Origin: SSSZ01 sp036732025
GTDB lineage: Bacteria > Pseudomonadota > Gammaproteobacteria > Burkholderiales > Rhodocyclaceae
DNA: 64,000 nt
Assembly: GCA_036732025.1 (NCBI GenBank)
Contig: DAINDE010000004.1
Coordinates: 1-64,000, forward strand
Direction of reading: 5' to 3'
Shown here: piece after piece, positions 8,043 through 18,886 of the stretch
Numbering within the stretch: the stretch's first letter is position 1
Layout of the letters: every line of letters begins with the position of its first letter
Translations under genes and position numbers: made by a program
Notes under the pieces: model-generated
What the model saw: only the letters and a program-made list of their open reading frames with translations
The model's database searches: none
Told to the model about the DNA's origin: nothing

Positions 8043-9839
8043 ATGGATCTCTTCTGGAAACTGTACGACTGGAACGAACGCACGTTCTGGAATTCGCTCA
8101 CCAAGAAGCTGATGAGTTTCCTGGTGCTTTTCTTCATCGACGTCGCCTACCTTGCCATCTATATCCACCAGAAGGGAGCGGTGGCGGCGGAACTGACCCG
8201 GGCCGGGGTGGCGGCGGAAGTGATCGGCCGTATCGGGACCGCCCTCGACGCCGGGCTGACCCTGATGATCTGCCTGACCGTCGCCGCCCTGGCCTGGAAC
8301 GTCCTGCAGATCCTCTACATCCGCTACCTGATCGTGCGCCCGGTACGCACCATCAGCACCATCTTCGACGAGATCGCCCGGGGCGAAGGGGATTTCTCCC
8401 GCAACCTGCCCACCATCACCCACGACGAACTGCGCACCCTGGCGGAGAGCTACAACCGCTTCGCCGACAAGATGCGCCAGATCATCAGCGAAGTCCGCAA
8501 GATGACCGTGAACATCGCCCGGGAAGCCGTCCTGGTGAAGAAGAACGTGGGCGACACGGCCGGCCAGTCCGCCCGCCAGGGACAGATCACCGAGGCCGTC
8601 TTCGTCGCCAGCAACGAGGCCACCCGCGCCATCGAGGACGTCTCCGCCTCCACCGACGTGATTTCCCACTCCACCGAAGCCAACCTGGATACGGCGCGCC
8701 GCTCCATGCGGGAGATGGGGGACATTGTCGACAAGGTCCATCTGGTGAGCGAAAAGCTGCTGCGCTTCAACGACACCGTGGACAGCCTCGCCAAGCGTTC
8801 GGACAGCATTCGCCAGATCGCCAGCCTGATCAAGGACATCGCCGACCAGACCAACCTGCTGGCGCTCAACGCCGCCATCGAAGCCGCCCGGGCCGGGGAA
8901 ATGGGCCGCGGCTTCGCGGTCGTGGCAGACGAGGTGCGGAAGCTGGCCGAACGGGTCAATCTGGCGACCGAGGACATTACCCGCAACATCGGCGGCATGA
9001 TCGACCTGGTGCGGGAAACCCAGTCCGAGAACGAAATGATCAACAGCGACATTCACCGCACCCGCGAGGTGGTCGAGCGCTCCTCGGACCAGTTCAAGCT
9101 CATGGTAGGGGATTTCGAACGCACCAGCGACCAGCTTGTCCAGATCGCTTCGGCCATGGAGGAACTCTCGGCCACCAACGGCCAGGTGCACGACAGCGTC
9201 ACCCAGATTCACAGCCTGTCGGCGGACGTTTCCAAGAAGATGGTGGAGTCGGAGAAGTCGGCCCTGGAACTGGCGGCAGCCACCGAGAGCGTTCAGGAAC
9301 TGGTTTCCCGCTTCAAGATCGGCCGCGGCATCTTCGATTTCAATGTCGACGTCACCCGGGGCTTCCGGGACGCGCTCCAAGCCAGGCTGGAGGACATGAA
9401 AGCCCGCGGCATCAATGTCTTCGACCGCAACTACCGGCCGATTCCGGGTACCAGTCCCCAGAAGTATTCCGTCAGCTACGAAGAGGCCTACATGGCGGAA
9501 TGCCAGCGGCTGCTCGACGAAACCCTGGAAAAGGTGAAGGGGGGCGTCTACGCCGTGGCGGTCGATATCAACGGTTACCTGACGGCCCACAACAGCCGCT
9601 TCTCCAAGCCTCTCACCGGAAACTACGAGACGGACCTGGTGGGCAACCGCACCCGCCGCAAGTTCGAGGCGCCCACGGAACTGCGGGCTGCCCGCAATAC
9701 CCAGTCCATCCTGCTGCAGACCTACCTGCGGGATACCGGCGAACTACTCTGCGACATGGCCATGCCCATCGTGGTTGGCGGGCAGCACTGGGGCAACGTG
9801 CGGGTCGGTTGCGACAGCAAGGCCTTCCTGGAATCCTGA
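8043..9839 (+). CDS. Methyl-accepting chemotaxis protein with C-terminal sensory-type domain
   Basis: Starting at ATG 8043 the protein has 598 residues; an earlier in-frame TTG (7857) would add a non-homologous basic leader. Two membrane helices (about 25-45 and 80-100) flank a very short periplasmic loop; a HAMP domain (IRYLIVRPVRTISTIFDEI onward) follows, then the MCP signalling domain with the conserved tip NLLALNAAIEAARAGE that contacts CheA and CheW. Unusually, about 160 residues follow the signalling domain (VDVTRGFRDALQ to the end), containing a cache/PAS-like pattern (NVFDRNYRPIPGT, VDINGYLTAHN, HWGNVRVG). That places a likely ligand domain at the cytoplasmic C-terminus. The gene is divergent from aceA. 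Confidence 0.9.
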   Translation: MDLFWKLYDWNERTFWNSLTKKLMSFLVLFFIDVAYLAIYIHQKGAVAAELTRAGVAAEVIGRIGTALDAGLTLMICLTVAALAWNVLQILYIRYLIVRPVRTISTIFDEIARGEGDFSRNLPTITHDELRTLAESYNRFADKMRQIISEVRKMTVNIAREAVLVKKNVGDTAGQSARQGQITEAVFVASNEATRAIEDVSASTDVISHSTEANLDTARRSMREMGDIVDKVHLVSEKLLRFNDTVDSLAKRSDSIRQIASLIKDIADQTNLLALNAAIEAARAGEMGRGFAVVADEVRKLAERVNLATEDITRNIGGMIDLVRETQSENEMINSDIHRTREVVERSSDQFKLMVGDFERTSDQLVQIASAMEELSATNGQVHDSVTQIHSLSADVSKKMVESEKSALELAAATESVQELVSRFKIGRGIFDFNVDVTRGFRDALQARLEDMKARGINVFDRNYRPIPGTSPQKYSVSYEEAYMAECQRLLDETLEKVKGGVYAVAVDINGYLTAHNSRFSKPLTGNYETDLVGNRTRRKFEAPTELRAARNTQSILLQTYLRDTGELLCDMAMPIVVGGQHWGNVRVGCDSKAFLES

Positions 9840-9840
9840 C

Positions 9841-9865
9841 GTGGCGGGAGGCCACCTCCCGCCAC
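9841..9865. terminator. Perfect hairpin between convergent genes
   Basis: GTGGCGGGAGG (9841-9851) and its exact complement CCTCCCGCCAC (9855-9865) are separated by CCA. It starts right after the chemoreceptor stop codon and precedes the rraA stop. There is no U tract on either side, so it may act as a bidirectional or RNA 3'-end stabilising hairpin rather than a classical terminator. Confidence 0.5.
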
Positions 9866-9875
9866 GGTCCCCGGC

Positions 9876-12688
<2,813 letters not shown>

Positions 12689-12689
<1 letters not shown>

Positions 12690-12997
12690 CAATTTTCCTC
12701 CATGACGCAAGCGAGCGGGTGTTGGTGCTGGCGAGCGTAGGCGCTCACCTGTTCCACCTTGGTGGCCGCGATATCGCGGGGAAAGACCCCGCAGACGCCG
12801 CGACCTTCGTTATGGACTTTGAGCATGATTCGCGTCGCTTGTTCAGTGTCCATGGCAAAAAAACGCTGCAGCACGGCGATGACGAAATCCATGGGTGTGT
12901 AATCGTCGTTCAGCAACAAGACCTTGTACATTTTGGGCGGCCCGACCCGCGAGCGCTGTGCCTCGAGGAGTTCGCCGTCCTGATGTTTCGTAGCCAT
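12689..12997 (-). CDS. clpS: ATP-dependent Clp protease adaptor ClpS
   Basis: A 102-residue N-end-rule adaptor that delivers substrates with destabilising N-termini to ClpAP. The core is intact: YKVLLLNDDYTPMDFVI, the helix FFAMDTEQATRIMLKVH, and the KVEQVSAYARQHQHPL segment. Start is ATG 12997 (MATKHQDGEL); the frame is open further upstream but without homology. Its TGA shares one base with the clpA ATG (TGATG at 12691-12687), implying translational coupling. Confidence 0.96.
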
Positions 12998-13155
12998 GGA
13001 TTCGATTCTATACAGTCCGCCTCTTTCTGCAATAGGCCGGCTGGGCCCGGATTCCCGCCCGGCCAGGGAGCCGGCGGGGCGGGCCTTTGACGCGCCGGGC
13101 GGCCGGAAAGCCCCGCCCATGGCGGGTCTATGCTGCACTGCGACAAAAAAATTTC

Positions 13156-13184
13156 TTGACGCTGGGATTCAAACCGCGTAGAAA
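13156..13184 (+). promoter_or_regulatory. Probable promoter of the cold-shock gene
   Basis: TTGACG (13156-13161) and TAGAAA (13179-13184) are spaced by 17 bp. The predicted transcript begins near 13191, giving a leader of about 110 nt before ATG 13302, a length typical of cspA-type cold-regulated mRNAs. The rest of the 304-bp clpS-csp gap is GC-rich and shows nothing else I can name. Confidence 0.6.
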
Positions 13185-13301
13185 GCCGAAATGTTTGGAT
13201 TCAAGCGGCATCAGGACTGCCTCGGGCGCCCGGTCACTGAAGTCCAACAGGGAGTCGGGGCGACCCGTATCATCAAGACATTTCGTAGGAAAGTAGCAGA
13301 C

Positions 13302-13505
13302 ATGGCAACTGGTACCGTCAAATGGTTCAATGATTCCAAGGGCTTCGGCTTCATTACGCCCGATGATGGCAGCGAGGACCTCTTCGCTCATTTTTCCGCC
13401 ATCAACATGAATGGCTTCAAGACCCTCAAGGAAGGCGAGAAGGTTTCCTTCGAAGTCGTCCAGGGTCCGAAGGGCAAGCAGGCTTCCAACATCCAGCGCG
13501 CCTGA
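13302..13505 (+). CDS. Cold-shock protein, CspA family
   Basis: A 67-residue single-stranded nucleic-acid-binding OB-fold protein. Both RNP motifs are present: KGFGFITP (RNP1) and DLFAHFSAI (RNP2), following the standard start MATGTVKWFNDSKGFG. ATG 13302 is preceded by AGGAAAG at eight bases. An upstream in-frame extension is open but lies in the long leader and is not homologous. An excellent terminator follows, so the gene is monocistronic. Confidence 0.96.
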   Translation: MATGTVKWFNDSKGFGFITPDDGSEDLFAHFSAINMNGFKTLKEGEKVSFEVVQGPKGKQASNIQRA

Positions 13506-13522
13506 GCGTACCGGATGCAAGG

Positions 13523-13548
13523 AACCCGTCTGCGGACGGGTTTTTTTT
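13523..13548 (+). terminator. Rho-independent terminator of the cold-shock gene
   Basis: AACCCGTC (13523-13530) pairs with GACGGGTT (13535-13542) around TGCG, followed by a run of T to 13548. It lies 18 bp after the stop codon. Confidence 0.92.
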
Positions 13549-13559
13549 CGCCTATAGAT

Positions 13560-13874
13560 CTAACCGGCGACGATGGCTTCGTCGCTGCGGCGTTCGCCGT
13601 GGCTGTCGGTCCAGCTCACGGTGAGCCGGTCGCCGGCCTTGATGCCCCTGGCCCGGAAGGCGAAGAGGGGGTTGCGCGAGACCGAGGTATTGAGCTGGCC
13701 CTCGATGAGCGGCGCCCCGTTCACGGCAATGGCGAAGGTCTGGATGAAGTGGGCGGGAATGAGCTGCCCCCTTTCGTCCTTGCGCTGGCCGGTCTCCATG
13801 GGGTGCTGCAGAAGGACGCGGATGTCGGTGATGTCGCCCTGGACCTGGGCCCGGATCTTGATCGGGTCCGCCAT
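13560..13874 (-). CDS. soxZ: Thiosulfate-oxidation carrier complex protein SoxZ
   Basis: A 104-residue SoxZ. With SoxY it forms the SoxYZ carrier that holds sulfur intermediates during periplasmic thiosulfate oxidation. Characteristic features are the start MADPIKIRAQVQGDITDIRV, HPMETGQRKDERGQLIPAHF and the beta-rich C-terminus GDRLTVSWTDSHGERR. It has no signal peptide, as expected for export by hitch-hiking on SoxY. It starts two bases after the soxY stop. No soxX, A, B, C or D is in the window. Confidence 0.93.
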   Translation of the reverse strand: MADPIKIRAQVQGDITDIRVLLQHPMETGQRKDERGQLIPAHFIQTFAIAVNGAPLIEGQLNTSVSRNPLFAFRARGIKAGDRLTVSWTDSHGERRSDEAIVAG

Positions 13875-13876
13875 GG

Positions 13877-14347
13877 TCAGCCTCCGCACCCGCCCAGGGT
13901 GACCTTGATTTCGCGGCTGGCGACCCAGGTCTTGCCGTCGCCGGTCTTCACCACCGCCCGTACCCGCGTGCTTTCGGCCAGCTTGAGCTGAATCCGGGCG
14001 AAGGGCAGGGCGTTCCCGGCCAATTCCAGCGTGGCGCACAGGGGCAGGGGGTTCCTTTCGGCGAACACGGCGATGCTCCGGCAGTTGGCCAGGTTGCTGG
14101 TGACTTCGACTTCCACCTTGGCTCCGTTCTCGGCGATTTCGGGGGCGCTGATGAGGATGTCCCGGGTTTCCGTAGCCGCGGCGCTGCCCTGGGCCTTGAG
14201 TGCGTCTGCCAGCGTCCGGGCGGTGAAGGCAGTGCGGTTCCAGTCGGCGGCCAGCACCCGGCCGGGGACCAGCAGTCCGGTTCCGACCAGGGGCAGGAGT
14301 GCCGAAGCGGCGCTGCCCCGCAGGAAGATTCTGCGCAAACGATTCAT
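13877..14347 (-). CDS. soxY: Thiosulfate-oxidation carrier protein SoxY
   Basis: A 156-residue SoxY ending in the diagnostic GGCGG, whose cysteine carries the thiosulfate-derived sulfur chain. The N-terminus RRIFLRGSAAS followed by a hydrophobic stretch is a twin-arginine (Tat) signal, fitting export of the folded SoxYZ heterodimer. Start ATG 14347 lies four bases after the moaC stop, so moaC-soxY-soxZ look co-transcribed. Absence of the other sox genes suggests either a remote sox locus or a different job for this carrier. Confidence 0.92.
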   Translation of the reverse strand: MNRLRRIFLRGSAASALLPLVGTGLLVPGRVLAADWNRTAFTARTLADALKAQGSAAATETRDILISAPEIAENGAKVEVEVTSNLANCRSIAVFAERNPLPLCATLELAGNALPFARIQLKLAESTRVRAVVKTGDGKTWVASREIKVTLGGCGG

Positions 14348-14351
14348 GGGC

Positions 14352-14837
14352 CTACGCGGACGCCTGCCAGTGCCCCGATTTGCCGCCTTTCTTCTCCTGC
14401 AGGCGGACATTGTCGATGCGCATGCCGCGATCGACGGCCTTGCACATGTCGTAGATGGTGAGCAGGCCAACGGAAACGGCGGTCAGCGCTTCCATTTCGA
14501 CGCCGGTGCGGCCGAAGCATTCCGCCGTGACCTCGCAATGGACCGCGTTGTTCGCGGCATCGACGGTGAAGTCGGCGGCCACCCGGGTGAGGGCGATGGG
14601 GTGGCAGAGGGGGATCAGGTCGCCGGTCCGTTTGGAGGCCTGGATGGCGGCGATGCGGGCGATGCCCAGCACGTCGCCTTTCTTGGCGGAGCCGGCGCGG
14701 ATCAGTTCGAGGGTGGCGGGTTCCATGTAGATGGTTCCCGCGGCGCGGGCGATGCGGGCCGTCTCGGCCTTGGCGCCGACGTCGACCATGTGGGCCTGGC
14801 CGGCGGCGTCGAAGTGGGTAAGGGGATTGGCGGTCAC
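14352..14837 (-). CDS. moaC: Cyclic pyranopterin monophosphate synthase MoaC
   Basis: A 161-residue MoaC, which with MoaA converts GTP to cyclic pyranopterin monophosphate, the first step of molybdenum cofactor synthesis. Family motifs present: MVDVGAKAETARIARA, KKGDVLGIARIAAIQASKRT, LIPLCHPIALT, and VEMEALTAVSVGLLTIYDM with KAVDR following. It heads a probable moaC-soxY-soxZ unit. No other moa gene is in the window. Confidence 0.96.
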   Translation of the reverse strand: MTANPLTHFDAAGQAHMVDVGAKAETARIARAAGTIYMEPATLELIRAGSAKKGDVLGIARIAAIQASKRTGDLIPLCHPIALTRVAADFTVDAANNAVHCEVTAECFGRTGVEMEALTAVSVGLLTIYDMCKAVDRGMRIDNVRLQEKKGGKSGHWQASA

Positions 14838-14902
14838 GGGTGGTTACTTTTCGTTACTTGCGGTGCGGCGGGGGAGGAAAAACCCTGCGCTATCATAGCA
14901 CC

Positions 14903-16351
14903 ATGCCTACCCTGCGACGCCTGACCGCCCTAGTTCTCGCCAGCCTGATGGCGATCCAGCCCCTGGCCGCGGCCGATCTGCCGGAACTGGGGGAAGCCGC
15001 CGAGAGCGATTTCTCCCTGGCCACGGAAAAGAAGATCGGCGAGCGCATCATGAACGAGATTCGCTGGCGCGACCCGTCCTACCTGGACGACCCCGACGTC
15101 GAGACCTATCTCAACCAGCTCGGCGGCCGCCTGGCGGCGATGAGCAGCGATCCGGCCATCGGATTTACCTTCTTCGGTGTCAACGACAACGCCATCAATG
15201 CCTTCGCCATGCCCGGCGGCTACATCGGCGTCAATACCGGCCTGCTGCTGGCGGCCCAGTCAGAATCGGAAGTGGCGGGAGTACTCGCCCACGAAATTTC
15301 CCATGTCACCCAGCGCCACATCGCCCGCCAGGTGATGCGCGAAAAGCAGCTTTCCATGGGCAGCATGCTGGCCATGCTGGTGGGGCTGCTGGCCGCCCGC
15401 GCCAACTCCCAGGTGGCCATGGCGGCGGTTGCTGGTTCCCAGGCCGGGGCGGTGCAGGCCCAGTTGGGCTATTCCCGGGAATTCGAGCGGGAGGCCGACC
15501 GTTCCGGCTTTGATATCCTGGACAAGGCCGGCTACGACGTGCGCGGCATGTCCCATTTCTTCGAGCGTCTGCAGCGGTCCACCCGCATTTACGAGAACAA
15601 CGCGCCGGTCTACCTGCGGACGCACCCCCTGACCGGCGAGCGCATTTCCGACATGCAGAACCGGGAGCAGTCGGTGCGCTACCACCAGGTACCCGACAGC
15701 GCCGATTTCCAACTGGTGCGTGCCAAGCTGCGGGCGGCCCAGGGAACCCCGGCGGAAGCGGTGAAGGACCTGCAGGCGCTGGTGGCCGACCGCAAGTTCG
15801 CCTCGCCTGCCGCCGCCCATTACGGGCTGGCGGTCGCCCAGGTCCGGGCCCGGGACTGGGCCGCCGCGGAAAAGGAAATCCTGGTTGCGCGCAAACTCGG
15901 TGTCCAGTCCCCCATGCTCGACCGGCTTCAGGCGGAGACCCGCAGCGCCCAGGGCGATGCCGCCGGCGGCCTGGCCCTGTACCGGGAAGCCATGGTGCGC
16001 TACCCGCTCAACAAGGCGCTGATCTACGGCTACGGCGACGCCCTGGTGCGCCAGAAGCGCTTCGGCGACAGCCTGGCCTTCGCCGACAGCCAGTTGCTGA
16101 ACTATCCCCGCGACATCCGCCTGCACAAGCTGCGGGCGGAAAGCCGGGCGGGCCTGGGGCAGCGCGCCCTCCAGCACCAGGCCCTGGCCGAGGTCTACGC
16201 CCTGCAGAGCCAGACCGCGGCGGCGGTGGAGCAGTTGCAGCTTGCCCAGAAGGCAGGGGATGCCAATTTCTACGAGCTTTCCGCCATCGATTCCCGCCTG
16301 CGGGAGCTCAAGCAGCGCCTGGCCGAGGAAATGAAGGAACAGCGCAAATAG
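14903..16351 (+). CDS. M48 family metalloprotease with TPR domain, BepA-like
   Basis: A 482-residue periplasmic protein: Sec signal (MPTLRRLTALVLASLMAIQPLAAA), zinc metallopeptidase domain with HEISH at residues 130-134 and the third ligand in EFEREAD near 195, then a C-terminal half of TPR-like helices. This is the BepA/YfgC arrangement, which supports outer-membrane protein and LptD assembly and degrades stalled intermediates. An upstream GTG (14840) is in frame, but the signal peptide fits ATG 14903. TATCAT ends six bases before that ATG with no ribosome site, so the transcript may be almost leaderless. Confidence 0.92.
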   Translation: MPTLRRLTALVLASLMAIQPLAAADLPELGEAAESDFSLATEKKIGERIMNEIRWRDPSYLDDPDVETYLNQLGGRLAAMSSDPAIGFTFFGVNDNAINAFAMPGGYIGVNTGLLLAAQSESEVAGVLAHEISHVTQRHIARQVMREKQLSMGSMLAMLVGLLAARANSQVAMAAVAGSQAGAVQAQLGYSREFEREADRSGFDILDKAGYDVRGMSHFFERLQRSTRIYENNAPVYLRTHPLTGERISDMQNREQSVRYHQVPDSADFQLVRAKLRAAQGTPAEAVKDLQALVADRKFASPAAAHYGLAVAQVRARDWAAAEKEILVARKLGVQSPMLDRLQAETRSAQGDAAGGLALYREAMVRYPLNKALIYGYGDALVRQKRFGDSLAFADSQLLNYPRDIRLHKLRAESRAGLGQRALQHQALAEVYALQSQTAAAVEQLQLAQKAGDANFYELSAIDSRLRELKQRLAEEMKEQRK

Positions 16352-16388
16352 CGTAGAATCCCGTGTCCCATCACGTATCGCTCCCGCC

Positions 16389-16616
16389 ATGGAATTCGAC
16401 CGCGAACTCGACGTCAAGGGGTTGAACTGCCCCCTCCCCATCCTGCGTACCAAGAAGGCGCTGGCGGAGATGGAATCCGGCCAGGTGCTGCGCGTCCTCG
16501 CCACCGATCCCGGCTCGCTCAAGGATTTTGCGGCCTTCGCCCGGCAGACGGGTAACGAACTGCTCGAACAGCGCGAGGAAGACCGCGTCTTCGAGTATTT
16601 CCTCAAGCGCAAATAA
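16389..16616 (+). CDS. TusA/SirA-like sulfurtransferase
   Basis: A 75-residue sulfur-carrier protein with the motif LNCPLPILRTKKAL; Cys14 would carry the persulfide. TusA-type proteins pass sulfur in tRNA 2-thiouridine synthesis, molybdenum cofactor synthesis or sulfur oxidation. It lies between the BepA-like protease and pabB, 2 kb from soxYZ and moaC, both of which also belong to sulfur-transfer chemistry; a functional link is only inference. Confidence 0.92.
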   Translation: MEFDRELDVKGLNCPLPILRTKKALAEMESGQVLRVLATDPGSLKDFAAFARQTGNELLEQREEDRVFEYFLKRK

Positions 16617-16666
16617 GTACGCCACTGACTGCTTTTTTCGAGGACCGCCTGGCGCCCGAAGGGGCC

Positions 16667-18376
16667 GTGGCGGCCTGGCTGTTCGAGGCACCGTCGGCGA
16701 CCCTGGCGGCCTGGGACAGCGCCAGCCTGGAAGCCGCCATGGCCGCCGTGGAGGCGGAGCCGGGCTGGACGGTGGCGGCGCTTTCCTACGAGCTCGGCTA
16801 CCTTTTCGAACCGGCCGCTGCGCCGCCGGGGTGGCGCCCCGATCCGGCCGCTCCCCTGGCCCGCTTCTGGCGCTTCGGCATGTGCCGGGAAATGACCCGG
16901 AGCGAGGGCGACGCCTGGCTGGCAGCCCGCCTCGACAATCTGCCGCCGGACGCCCGGCGGGCAGGTGTCGGCGGCGTCACCCTCGGTGCCGACGCCGCCG
17001 CCCATGGGGCGGGCGTCGCGCGCATCCGCGACTACATCGCCGCCGGCGACTGCTACCAGGTGAATTTCACCTTTCCCCTCCATTTCACATGGTACGGCGA
17101 CCCCCTGGCCCTCTACGCCGCCCTGCGGGAGCGCCAGCCGGTGCGCTACGGCGGCCTGGTGCAGGAGGGCGAGTCGGCGGTGCTTTCCCTTTCGCCGGAG
17201 CTGTTCGTCGCCCGCCAGGGCGAGACGCTGACGGTGCGCCCGATGAAGGGCACGGCCCCCCGGGCGGCGGCGGCCGAGTGCCTGCGTGGCTCGGCGAAGG
17301 ACCGGGCGGAGAACCTGATGATCGTCGACCTGCTGCGCAACGACCTCGGGCGCCTGGCGCTTCCCGGTTCGGTGCGCGTCGATGCCCTGTTCGAGATCGA
17401 AGCCTACCCTTCGGTCTGGCAGATGGTGTCGCAGGTGAGCGCCAGGGTATCCGACGCCCGCCTCGGGTGGGTGCTGCCGGCGCTCTTTCCCTGCGGGTCC
17501 ATCACCGGGGCGCCGAAGATCCGCGCCATGCAGATCGCCGGCGAGCTGGAGGGAAAGCCCCGGGGACTCTACACCGGCGCCCTGGGCTGGGTCGGTCCGC
17601 AAGGGGATTTCCGCTTCAACGTGGCCATCCGCACCCTGGTGCTGGAAGCGGGCCATCGGGGCAGCATGGGCGTGGGCAGCGGTATCGTGGCCGATTCCGA
17701 AGGGGCGGCGGAATGGCGGGAATGCCTCCTCAAGGCCGGCTTCCTCACCGACCTCGACCCCGGCCTGCGCCTCATCGAAACCCTGCGTCGGGAGGATGGC
17801 CGTTACCCGTTGCTGGAGCGCCATCTCGCCCGCCTGGCGGCTTCGGCGGCCTGGCTCGGTTTCCCCTGCGACCTGGCGGAAGTGCGCCGGCGCCTGGCGG
17901 CCTTGCCCGGCACAGGGCTGCAGCGGGTGCGTCTGACCCTGGGCAAGGACGGCATCATCGACGTCGCCGGCTACCCCCTGGGGCCGGAGCCGCCGGGGCC
18001 GAGGCTGGCCCGGCTGGCGGCGGCGCCCATCACCAGCGGCGATCCCCTGCGCCGCCACAAGACCACCGCCCGGGCCTGCTACGATGCGGCCCTGGCGGAA
18101 ATCGCCGCCCGCCCGGAAATCTTCGACGTGGTCTTCCTCAACGAGCGGGGGGAGGTGGCCGAAGGGGCGCGCAGCACGGTGTTCGTGGAGCGGGAGGGCG
18201 TGCTGCTGACGCCACCGCTGAGCAGCGGCGCCCTGCCCGGGGTGCTGCGGGCGGAACTGTTGGCGACGGGGCGTGCGCGTGAGGAGGCGCTGCGGCCCGG
18301 CGATCTGGCGGAGGGGTTCATGCTGGGCAACGCCTTGCGCGGGCTGCTGCCCGTGCGGTGGGAAGGGGTGGCGTAG
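16667..18376 (+). CDS. pabB: Aminodeoxychorismate synthase component I fused to aminodeoxychorismate lyase-like domain
   Basis: A bifunctional 4-aminobenzoate enzyme for folate synthesis. Residues up to about 360 form the chorismate-binding PabB domain (VRPMKGTAPR, LRNDLGRLA, FPCGSITGAPKIRAM); the C-terminal third is a class IV PLP aminotransferase-fold domain (RLIETLRREDG, RRHKTTARACYD with the PLP lysine, FLNERGEVAEGARSTVF), equivalent to PabC. The start is unsettled: GTG 16667 has its purine-rich site too close, and the frame is open back to the tusA stop with the plausible segment LTAFFEDRLAPEG upstream, so a non-standard start such as CTG 16625 is possible. Confidence 0.92.
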   Translation: MAAWLFEAPSATLAAWDSASLEAAMAAVEAEPGWTVAALSYELGYLFEPAAAPPGWRPDPAAPLARFWRFGMCREMTRSEGDAWLAARLDNLPPDARRAGVGGVTLGADAAAHGAGVARIRDYIAAGDCYQVNFTFPLHFTWYGDPLALYAALRERQPVRYGGLVQEGESAVLSLSPELFVARQGETLTVRPMKGTAPRAAAAECLRGSAKDRAENLMIVDLLRNDLGRLALPGSVRVDALFEIEAYPSVWQMVSQVSARVSDARLGWVLPALFPCGSITGAPKIRAMQIAGELEGKPRGLYTGALGWVGPQGDFRFNVAIRTLVLEAGHRGSMGVGSGIVADSEGAAEWRECLLKAGFLTDLDPGLRLIETLRREDGRYPLLERHLARLAASAAWLGFPCDLAEVRRRLAALPGTGLQRVRLTLGKDGIIDVAGYPLGPEPPGPRLARLAAAPITSGDPLRRHKTTARACYDAALAEIAARPEIFDVVFLNERGEVAEGARSTVFVEREGVLLTPPLSSGALPGVLRAELLATGRAREEALRPGDLAEGFMLGNALRGLLPVRWEGVA

Positions 18377-18378
18377 CC

Positions 18379-18855
18379 ATGCGTTTCGCCTTGCCGCTGG
18401 CGACGGTTCTGGCGCTTTCCGCCTGTGCCGGGCAGCCTGGCGAAGGGAGCGGTCGGGTCCTCGATCGGCTGCCCGCCGGGGCTGTGCGCCCGGTGGCAAG
18501 TACCGAAGCGCCCCTAAGCGTGGAGACCGTCGCCCGACTGGCGCGGGAGGGGCTGACGGTGGAGGCCTTCATTGCCCGGCTGCAGGGAATGAGCGGCAGC
18601 CTGCGCCTGTCCGCAGCGGACGTCCTTGCGCTCGCTGCCGCCGGGGTGCCGCCGGCGGTCATTGACCACCTTCTCGAACGCGAGCGCAGGGCGCTCCACG
18701 ACCAGTGCAGCGAACAGATCAACCGCCGCGAGAGCGACGCCGCCCAGTCCCGGCAGGAAGCCGAGGCCCTCTGCCGGCGCCGCTGCGACCTGGCCTGCCC
18801 ACCCTTTTACGGCGGCCACGACCCCTACTATCCTTACCGGCGCCGCTGGCCGTGA
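18379..18855 (+). CDS. Putative lipoprotein
   Basis: A 158-residue protein I do not recognise. The N-terminus MRFALPLATVLALSACAGQ ends in a clear lipobox (LSAC), so it should be lipidated and membrane-anchored. The middle contains LTVEAFIARLQGMSGSLRLSA, resembling small helical repeats, and the C-terminal part is cysteine-rich (CSEQ, LCRRRCDLACP) ending in a Tyr/Pro/Arg tail. It begins three bases after pabB with GGAAGGGG upstream and is followed by an HtrA-like protease, so the three may be co-transcribed. Confidence 0.8.
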   Translation: MRFALPLATVLALSACAGQPGEGSGRVLDRLPAGAVRPVASTEAPLSVETVARLAREGLTVEAFIARLQGMSGSLRLSAADVLALAAAGVPPAVIDHLLERERRALHDQCSEQINRRESDAAQSRQEAEALCRRRCDLACPPFYGGHDPYYPYRRRWP

Positions 18856-18886
18856 GGGTCGGCGGGCAATGCCCTTGGAGGAGATC

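Noticed and set aside
13560..14347. A thiosulfate-oxidising sox gene cluster
   Set aside because: Only soxY and soxZ are here; lithotrophic sulfur oxidation cannot be claimed from the carrier alone.
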